Shown: positions 50,963 to 57,390 of the stretch, piece after piece
Numbering within the stretch: position 1 is the stretch's first letter
Layout of the letters: each line of letters begins with the position of its first letter
NCBI GenBank assembly: GCA_934271655.1
Contig: CAKQRW010000014.1
Location: 1-57,390, forward strand
Source: an uncultured Bacteroidaceae bacterium
GTDB lineage: Bacteria; Bacteroidota; Bacteroidia; Bacteroidales; Bacteroidaceae
Reading direction: 5' to 3'
DNA length: 57,390 nucleotides
Position numbers and translations under genes: made by a program
Notes under the pieces: model-generated
Databases searched by the model: none
Told to the model about the DNA's origin: nothing
What the model saw: only the letters and a program-made list of their open reading frames with translations

Positions 50963-53900
50963 ATGAAAAGAAACATCGTATTGCCACTCTGCCTGATGCT
51001 GGCCGCATCAGCCAACGCACAGACAGACATCACTGCAAAATACTTGAACAACCCTTCCTTTGAGCTGGACGACATCAGCAAGCTGGCAAAGGATGACACG
51101 CGCGGCGCCTACTCAGCCTCATCTATATACGGATGGAACCTGACAGGCAAATATGGCGTGAGCGACATCATGACAGCCAACGCGCACGCGACAGACAACA
51201 ATTTCGGTGCGCCAGGCACTCCGTCCGACGGCAACCAGATGTACTATATCCGCAATGCATGGAGCTCATCCACAGCATCGCTACTGCAAAAGATTAAGTT
51301 GCCTGCCGGCAAATACAAGCTCACAGTGGACAACAAGTGCATCACACAGGCTGCACACTCTGCATCTCTTATCGCAGGTGACGAGGCGCTTTCTCTCACT
51401 TTCCAGTCGGCCATGCCATCCAAGTGGAGCACCAGCGAATTGGCTTTCAGCGTCGACGAGGAGAGAGAGGTGACCATCGGACTTACAGTCAATTTCGGCT
51501 CTGGCTCGGGAGGCTCTGTGCTTGTGGACAACTTCCGTCTCTTCCGAATGCCTGATGACGCTTCTGAGACAGAAGACCCCACAGAGATTTCTGTCCCTTC
51601 TTTCACCGAAGGAGTCATCAACGCTGACTTTATCGGTGAGACAGCCATGAAGACCGACCTGATGCAGATGCTGGCAGACTTCTCACAATATATGGTCAAC
51701 GACTTCCAGGAGTGCGTCAGCCCCAACTCTGTCAAAGAGGCTTGCGGATGCTTCAAGGGAGAGAACACCATGGCCAACGATGAGCGCGGCGTGCGCCCCA
51801 ACGCTGACCTTTCCATGATATGCGCCTTTCTCGTCAAGTATGGCAAGCCGGCCAACGTGCAGCTGCCAGCTGGCGTGACATGGGAGAAGATAGAGGACAT
51901 GGCCATGAAGTCACTCGTCTTCGCCTACTCCACACACAAGGCCAACAAGCTCAAAGTGTGCAGCGGCAACAACTATTGGGGATCCACATCAACATCCGAC
52001 GCCGTATGGGAATCTTCACTCTGGGCCATGTCGGTGGCCTATTCCGCATACTTCCAGTGGGACAAACTCACAGAGAAGCAGCGCGGATACATCTACTCCA
52101 TGCTCAAAGCTGAATGCAACTATGAGCTTTACCGCAACATACCCACAGGCTATGCAGGCGACACAAAGGCTGAGGAGAACGGATGGGAGGCTAATGTGCT
52201 CGCAGCCACTCTCGGACTCTTCCCCAACGACGATCTCGCACCAAAATGGTTTGCACGTCTGCGCGAGTTTGCCGTCAACAGCTACTCGCATCCTTCCGAC
52301 ATAAACAACACCACGGTCATCGACCCTTGGTATGACGACAAGACAGTGGCCGACCTATACAAGGGACAGAACCTGTATGATGACTACTCTCTGCAAAACC
52401 ATAACCTCTTCCACACTTCCTACCAGAACGTGGTGATGCAGGAACTTGGTGAGGCAGCACTCGCCCTGAAACTATTCCAGCTCGGACTGCATGGTGAGGA
52501 GAAATGGAAGACCAACGCTCTCATGCACAACAACCAGGAGGTGCAGGACAGCGTGCTCAACTGGCTGGCTCTCGCTGACGGCGAACTCGCCATGCCCAAC
52601 GGCAACGACTGGAGCCTCTTCCTCTACGACCAGATTACCAGCTACACCACACAGGCTTGTTTCCAGAAAGACCCCAACGCGCTCATGCTGGAAAACATGG
52701 CCTACAAATACATCAAGGCACGCCAGAAGACCACGGATGACGGTTCATGGCTGCTGCGCGCTGATGTGGGAGCAAGGCGCATGGGCGTGGAGGGACACCG
52801 TGTCATGATGACTTATCTGATGCACGACGTTCTCTCTACCGCCGACATCACTCCTACCAACTGGAGCGACTTCAACCGAACTTACAGCGCGGCAAAGATG
52901 CTTCCTTGCCAGAACATAGTGAGAGCCGCATCCGACTACCGCTTCTCTTGCTTCTCATGGAGCAACGGACTGAAGTCATACACAGGATATTTCGCAGCCA
53001 ACAGCGCTGACAAGAACAAGATTGTCGTGCCCTACCGCGCCAACAACACTGGCAACCTTACTGGATGGTATGATGTGCAGGGCAAGGGCACAAACGCCTC
53101 ACCAGTGGTGAGCGGCATATACCAACTGAAGGGCAACGGATACGTGATGAACGGAGAGCTGAACACCAATGACAACACGCTCAACAACCGCTTTGCCATC
53201 TATTCCACTCCCGACAATGCCATCATCTATCTCGACAACGTGAAAGCCAACGCTGCCGCCACCATCACAGCAGAGAAGGGCGGACTGCTTGCCATCTCTA
53301 CCGATGAGCTGATGAAGCTCACGCGTACATTATATTATAATAACAACGGCAATATCTCACACAAGCAGACTGACGGCTCTGCCTTCCGCACATTCAGCAG
53401 CCCATGGGTCAACATAGACAACGAGCTTGGCGTCATCTCTGCCGGCAACGGCAAGAAGATAGCGTTCGGAGACAGAGGAGCCAACAACTCCATCTACACT
53501 TCCAAGCTATATCCTATGTACAGCAACACATCGCGCTCGGTAAAGGCTGGCGAGACTGTGGACAGCCGCAACCTCGTCTACTACAGCAACATCACCGCCG
53601 CCGAGACCAAGCAGATGGCCGACAAGCTCATCTCTCTCAAGGACAGGATGCCTGAGGGATGGAACGCTGTCATCGCTCCCGACAGCCGCTGCGACTATTT
53701 CCTCGCTTCCAACTTCCGCGGCGAGACGTCTGCCACAGTGAAGGACATATGCTGCGGCGACTGGGCTCCTGTGTTCTATCAGCCTACAAGCATTGCAGAC
53801 AGCAAGGCCACGGTGACCATCACGGCGCAGGCCAACAACTCTGTGGCACAGCCACTCCGCCTGTTGCTCCAAGGCAAGGACATCATAGCGCAACTCGAAG

Positions 53901-54748
53901 ACGAGACCTCTGCCTACGTGACTGCCACTGCCAAGACAAGCATCAACGCACGCATCGTGCCAGAGGCTGAGGGCGCTGCTGCCACAAGAGAGGACATCAC
54001 GCTGAAGAAGGGTGAGACTATCAGAGTATACATGAACGAAAAGAGTGAGGTATGCGTTGAGAACGCGTCCTTTCCCTTCGTTCAGCAAAAAGACTATACG
54101 AGCTATATTGTCAACCCATCGTTCGACGGCAACTCAAAAGCAGGGTGGCAAGGCGCGCCAACAGTAGACTACAACTGCGGTGAGAAGTACAACACCAACT
54201 TCAATGTGTGCCAGACCATCAATGGACTGCCTGAGGGAAACTACATTCTCTCATGCCAAGCCTTCTACCGCTCGGGCACGACAGACAATGCGGCAGCCGC
54301 ACATTCAGCTGGCACAGAGAAGCTCAACGCTTCTCTCTATGCCAACGATGCCGAGACACCTGTCATGTCCATCATAGAGGCTGCCGGCAAAAAGGGAGCT
54401 GTGGGAGTTGTGGCCAAGGGCTATGGCTATGTGCCCAACACGATGGAACAGACCAGCGCATATTTCCGCGCCGGACTCTACACCAACTCGCTCGCCTGCA
54501 CGGTGGGAAACGACGGTATCCTGACTATAGGTATCAAGAAGACATCCACCATCAGCAGCGACTGGTGCATCTTTGACAATTTCACTCTGACTTATCTCGG
54601 CAAGAGCGACACGCCCGACAGCATCGACGCTCCTGCCAACACGGAGGCCACACACGGTATCTTCAACCTGCAAGGCCAGCCCATGCAAGCGGCCGACATG
54701 ATGAAGCACGGCATCTACATCGTCAACGGCCATAAGATGAAGTTATAA
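50963..54748 (+). CDS. Large secreted protein with predicted alpha-toroid core flanked by twin carbohydrate-binding-like modules; family not recognised
   Basis: This 1261-residue protein has a signal peptide (MKRNIVLPLCLMLAASANA). Residues about 25-195 form a beta module opening YLNNPSFELDD and closing LVDNFRLFRM. The same kind of module recurs at about 1045-1213 (YIVNPSFDGNSKAGW ... IFDNFTLTYLG), so the protein is bracketed by two similar domains. Between them, about 215-630 looks helical, with repeated W/H/N-rich loops (NNYWGSTSTSDAVWESSLWA, NHNLFHTSYQNVVMQELG, NGNDWSLFLYDQ). About 680-1030 is beta-rich. A toroid plus beta-sandwich resembles polysaccharide lyases and some glycosidases, but I see no family signature. 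The tail IFNLQGQPM...IYIVNGHKMKL is a Prevotella-type C-terminus. GH2 follows at 36 bases. Confidence 0.9.
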   Translation: MKRNIVLPLCLMLAASANAQTDITAKYLNNPSFELDDISKLAKDDTRGAYSASSIYGWNLTGKYGVSDIMTANAHATDNNFGAPGTPSDGNQMYYIRNAWSSSTASLLQKIKLPAGKYKLTVDNKCITQAAHSASLIAGDEALSLTFQSAMPSKWSTSELAFSVDEEREVTIGLTVNFGSGSGGSVLVDNFRLFRMPDDASETEDPTEISVPSFTEGVINADFIGETAMKTDLMQMLADFSQYMVNDFQECVSPNSVKEACGCFKGENTMANDERGVRPNADLSMICAFLVKYGKPANVQLPAGVTWEKIEDMAMKSLVFAYSTHKANKLKVCSGNNYWGSTSTSDAVWESSLWAMSVAYSAYFQWDKLTEKQRGYIYSMLKAECNYELYRNIPTGYAGDTKAEENGWEANVLAATLGLFPNDDLAPKWFARLREFAVNSYSHPSDINNTTVIDPWYDDKTVADLYKGQNLYDDYSLQNHNLFHTSYQNVVMQELGEAALALKLFQLGLHGEEKWKTNALMHNNQEVQDSVLNWLALADGELAMPNGNDWSLFLYDQITSYTTQACFQKDPNALMLENMAYKYIKARQKTTDDGSWLLRADVGARRMGVEGHRVMMTYLMHDVLSTADITPTNWSDFNRTYSAAKMLPCQNIVRAASDYRFSCFSWSNGLKSYTGYFAANSADKNKIVVPYRANNTGNLTGWYDVQGKGTNASPVVSGIYQLKGNGYVMNGELNTNDNTLNNRFAIYSTPDNAIIYLDNVKANAAATITAEKGGLLAISTDELMKLTRTLYYNNNGNISHKQTDGSAFRTFSSPWVNIDNELGVISAGNGKKIAFGDRGANNSIYTSKLYPMYSNTSRSVKAGETVDSRNLVYYSNITAAETKQMADKLISLKDRMPEGWNAVIAPDSRCDYFLASNFRGETSATVKDICCGDWAPVFYQPTSIADSKATVTITAQANNSVAQPLRLLLQGKDIIAQLEDETSAYVTATAKTSINARIVPEAEGAAATREDITLKKGETIRVYMNEKSEVCVENASFPFVQQKDYTSYIVNPSFDGNSKAGWQGAPTVDYNCGEKYNTNFNVCQTINGLPEGNYILSCQAFYRSGTTDNAAAAHSAGTEKLNASLYANDAETPVMSIIEAAGKKGAVGVVAKGYGYVPNTMEQTSAYFRAGLYTNSLACTVGNDGILTIGIKKTSTISSDWCIFDNFTLTYLGKSDTPDSIDAPANTEATHGIFNLQGQPMQAADMMKHGIYIVNGHKMKL

Positions 54749-54784
54749 GATTCATGACAACTCACACTTTACTTCTATTGTATC

Positions 54785-57226
54785 ATGACATTCAAAAGCA
54801 TATTGTTCTGCCTGTCCCTTGCTGCAAGCATGGGACAGGCACCTGTCGCCGAAGCAGCGCAGCTGCCAGAACCATTGCGGACAGACATTGCCACATCCAA
54901 GAACACACCGTCACGCAAGGTCAACTTCGACTCTTCATGGCGTTTCTTCATGGGCGATGAGCCAAAGGCAGCCGGACCACTCTTTGACGACAGCAAATGG
55001 CGGACACTGACTCTTCCGCACGACTGGAGCATCGAGCACAGCGTGGACAAGAACGCACCTGCCGGCAATGACGGAGGCTACTATCCGACAGGCATCGGCT
55101 GGTACAGAAAGACATTTACCATGCCTGCCGCATGGAAGGGCGAAAAGACCTACCTGTATTTCGAGGGCGTGTACATGAACTCTACTGTCTACGTCAACGG
55201 CAAGCAAGTGGGCGGACACCCCTACGGCTACACTTCTTTCTTCTGCGACATCACCGATGCGGCTGTGCCAGGAAAGAGGAACGTGGTTGCAGTGAGGGTG
55301 GACAACGCGCAGCAGAAGAACTGCCGATGGTACTCTGGCTCAGGCATCTACCGCCATGTGGCACTCGTACATTCCAACGCCACACATATAGACCACTGGG
55401 GAGCAGCTGTCAACACGCTCGCAATAGACGGCGACAAGGCCACTGTAGAAATAGCCACTACCGTGAAGAACGAGAGCGCGGCCAGCAGAAGCGTCACGCT
55501 GACAGTTGCCACCGACGGCAAGTCGAACACGTCAGACATCGTGGACATCCCTGCCAACAGCGAGAAGACCATCAAGCAGACACTGGTGATAGACCGCGCA
55601 CGCCTCTGGAGCACGGACTCGCCCAACCTGTACAAGGCGCAGCTCACACTCAAGGCCGAGGGCAAGAGCATCGACAGCTTCGAGCAGACTTTTGGCATCA
55701 GGCAGATAGCCTTCTCCACAAAGGGCGTGAGCCTCAACGGCAAGAAGATTCTCATAAACGGCGGCTGCGTGCACCACGACAACGGACTGCTTGGAGCAGC
55801 TGCCTTCGACAGAGCGGAAGTGCGCAAGGTGCAACTGATGAAGAAGGCTGGATTCAACGCCATACGCACATCGCACAACCTGCCCTCTGAAGCATTTCTC
55901 GATGCCTGCGACAGCCTTGGCATGCTGGTCATCGACGAGGCTTTCGACGGGTGGAGAGAGGCTAAGAACAGCCACGACTATGCAGAACTTTTCGACAAAT
56001 GGTGGAAAGCTGACGTAGACGGCATGGTGCTGAGAGACCGCCGCCATCCAAGCATCATGGCATGGAGCATAGGCAACGAGGTCATAGAGCGCAAGAAGAT
56101 TGAGATTGTCACCACGGCACACAGGCTTGCGGCCGAAGTGCACAAGCACGACGCACGCCCCGTCACATCGGCTCTTGCAGCATGGGACAGCGACTGGGAT
56201 ATATATGACCCACTGGCTGCCGAACTTGACATCACAGGATACAACTACATGATACATAAAGCTGAGGGCGACCACGAGAGAGTGCCTTCACGCATCATGT
56301 GGCAGACAGAGTCGTATCCCCGCGACGCTTTCAGCAACTGGAAGAAAGTGAACGACCTTGACTATGTGGTCGGCGACTTCGTGTGGACAGGCATCGACTA
56401 CCTGGGCGAGTCGGGCATCGGACGCTTCTGGTACAAAGGCGAGCCTGAGGGCGAGCACTACCACCGTCCGCTCTATCCTTGCCATGCAGCCTACTGCGGC
56501 GACATCGACCTGACAGGATGGAGAAAGCCTATCTCACACTACCGTGACATGCTATACAACGGCACGGAGAAACTCTACATGGCTGTGAAAGAGCCAGACA
56601 ACTTCTATGGCAAGATAAGCACAGGACTATGGGCTGTGTGGCCCACATGGGAATGCTGGAACTGGAAAGGACATGATGGCAAGAACATCGACGTGGAGGT
56701 GTACTCCAAGTATCCTAAGGTTCGCCTATACCTAAACGACACGCTTGTGGGTGAGAAACCTACGGGTCGCAAGGAGGAATTCAAGGCTGTGTTCACACTG
56801 CCCTACAAGGAAGGCACACTGCGCTCTGAAGGACTCTCCACCGACGGCAAAGTGATGGAGGAGAAGACACTCTCCACAGCATCGGCTCCTGCGGCTCTGC
56901 GAGTCACTGCCGAGAGCAGCCACATGCTTGCCAACGGCCAGGATCTCTGCTTCGTGCAGGTGGAGGTGGTCGACAAGCAGGGACGCTTATGCCCCGATGC
57001 GTCTCTGCCTGTCAAGATAAGCATCTCTGGCGAAGGCACACTCGCTGCGGCTGGCTCTGCCGACATAAAGGATGAGAATCCCTACAACAGCCATGCCTTC
57101 ACCACATGGAAGGGACGTGGGCTCGTCATCGTGAGAAGCACACACAAAGCCGGACGCGTCACCCTGAAACTGAGCGCCGACTCTATGGCTCCATGCACTA
57201 CAGTATTGCGGTCGTCTGCACAATAA
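54785..57226 (+). CDS. GH2 family beta-galactosidase, secreted
   Basis: This 813-residue exo-glycosidase has a signal peptide (to about residue 24). Sugar-binding jelly-roll domain about 42-195 holds FDSSWRFFMGD, LPHDWSIE and GIGWYRKTF. An Ig-like domain spans about 205-300. The TIM barrel holds RTSHNLPSEAFLDACDSLGM, acid/base Glu432 (WSIGNEVIE) and nucleophile Glu509 (MWQTESYPRD). After about residue 590 comes a DUF4982-type domain (VKEPDNF..., VEVYSKYPKVRLYLND) and an Ig-like C-terminus. The length and layout fit the Bacteroidota beta-galactosidase group. It probably acts in the periplasm on oligosaccharides released by the large protein encoded 36 bases upstream. A hairpin terminator follows. 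Confidence 0.93.
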   Translation: MTFKSILFCLSLAASMGQAPVAEAAQLPEPLRTDIATSKNTPSRKVNFDSSWRFFMGDEPKAAGPLFDDSKWRTLTLPHDWSIEHSVDKNAPAGNDGGYYPTGIGWYRKTFTMPAAWKGEKTYLYFEGVYMNSTVYVNGKQVGGHPYGYTSFFCDITDAAVPGKRNVVAVRVDNAQQKNCRWYSGSGIYRHVALVHSNATHIDHWGAAVNTLAIDGDKATVEIATTVKNESAASRSVTLTVATDGKSNTSDIVDIPANSEKTIKQTLVIDRARLWSTDSPNLYKAQLTLKAEGKSIDSFEQTFGIRQIAFSTKGVSLNGKKILINGGCVHHDNGLLGAAAFDRAEVRKVQLMKKAGFNAIRTSHNLPSEAFLDACDSLGMLVIDEAFDGWREAKNSHDYAELFDKWWKADVDGMVLRDRRHPSIMAWSIGNEVIERKKIEIVTTAHRLAAEVHKHDARPVTSALAAWDSDWDIYDPLAAELDITGYNYMIHKAEGDHERVPSRIMWQTESYPRDAFSNWKKVNDLDYVVGDFVWTGIDYLGESGIGRFWYKGEPEGEHYHRPLYPCHAAYCGDIDLTGWRKPISHYRDMLYNGTEKLYMAVKEPDNFYGKISTGLWAVWPTWECWNWKGHDGKNIDVEVYSKYPKVRLYLNDTLVGEKPTGRKEEFKAVFTLPYKEGTLRSEGLSTDGKVMEEKTLSTASAPAALRVTAESSHMLANGQDLCFVQVEVVDKQGRLCPDASLPVKISISGEGTLAAAGSADIKDENPYNSHAFTTWKGRGLVIVRSTHKAGRVTLKLSADSMAPCTTVLRSSAQ

Positions 57227-57265
57227 GCGCTGACGAATCTCTGATACTACATATATATAATATAA

Positions 57266-57310
57266 GCAGACACGGAGGCCGAACCTTAATGGTTCAGCCT
57301 CCGTGCCTGC
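57266..57310 (+). terminator. GH2 terminator
   Basis: The arms CACGGAGGC/GCCTCCGTG, extended by GCAG/CTGC and an inner GAACC/GGTTC, lie 40 bases after the GH2 stop. The T-rich tail is TTGTTAAT. Confidence 0.75.
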
Positions 57311-57390
57311 TTGTTAATAGGCATTCAAAATGGCTTTTCGTGGCACTCATTGCCACAGCCTGTGAAGACCGTCTTTTTCACGCTGGTGGG

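Overview
The window looks like a chromosomal segment of a Bacteroidota bacterium, most likely Prevotellaceae (Prevotella/Segatella type). The evidence is as follows. There are repeated TAnnTTTGC promoter -7 boxes and almost no Shine-Dalgarno sequences. Several families typical of this phylum are present: LruC-domain, DUF3316 and DUF4837 proteins, a BY-kinase of the Wzc type, diadenylate cyclase next to folP, and GH105/CE12/GH98/GH2 carbohydrate enzymes. Large secreted enzymes end in short tails of the form NLQGQ...NGHK. No insertion sequence, phage gene or cas gene was recognised.

Region 1 (1-14.3 kb, all on the minus strand) is an exopolysaccharide/capsule locus. It is read from a promoter near 14.27 kb through wza (outer-membrane export lipoprotein), wzc (chain-length regulator and tyrosine kinase), a glycosyltransferase, an ABC exporter (wzm permease and wzt ATPase with a C-terminal cargo-type domain), and six more glycosyltransferases, the last cut by the window edge. 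One AAA-ATPase/PD-(D/E)XK protein of unknown role sits among them. The distal part is lower in GC than the rest. An 18-bp perfect palindrome lies at the predicted operon start.

Region 2 (14.3-19.3 kb, minus strand) holds a CE12-type rhamnogalacturonan acetylesterase, a 57-residue two-cluster ferredoxin, a DUF4837 lipoprotein and a GH105 unsaturated rhamnogalacturonyl hydrolase. Together these suggest pectin side-chain use.

A 739-base gene-free stretch (19.24-19.98 kb) carries eleven same-orientation copies of a 9-mer close to TGTTRAYAA at helical spacing, and it divides leftward from rightward transcription. Region 3 (19.98-25.2 kb, plus strand) is housekeeping: folP, cdaA, murF, nadE, xpt. 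Region 4 (25.4-35.1 kb, minus strand) holds rmuC with a repeated coiled coil, tRNA-Leu(TAG), an S41 protease with a DUF3316 partner, the topoisomerase IV A subunit, ackA and pta. Region 5 (35.4-41.1 kb, plus) has a secreted GH98 enzyme and an LruC lipoprotein. Region 6 has a HAD phosphatase, an NSS transporter, a VanZ-like protein, a CYTH protein and prfB on minus, then an LptF/G permease, ribBA and an aspartate aminotransferase on plus. The window ends with a 1261-residue secreted protein of unrecognised family paired with a GH2 beta-galactosidase.

The most unusual signal is in the intergenic DNA. At least five loci are built of tandem units of exactly 22 bp, each locus with its own sequence. 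Six other loci hold two copies of a repeat (about 13-38 bp) 65-67 bp apart, close to 3 x 22. Four gaps are built of a 9-bp unit close to GCTATAGAA. No recognised feature type explains these.
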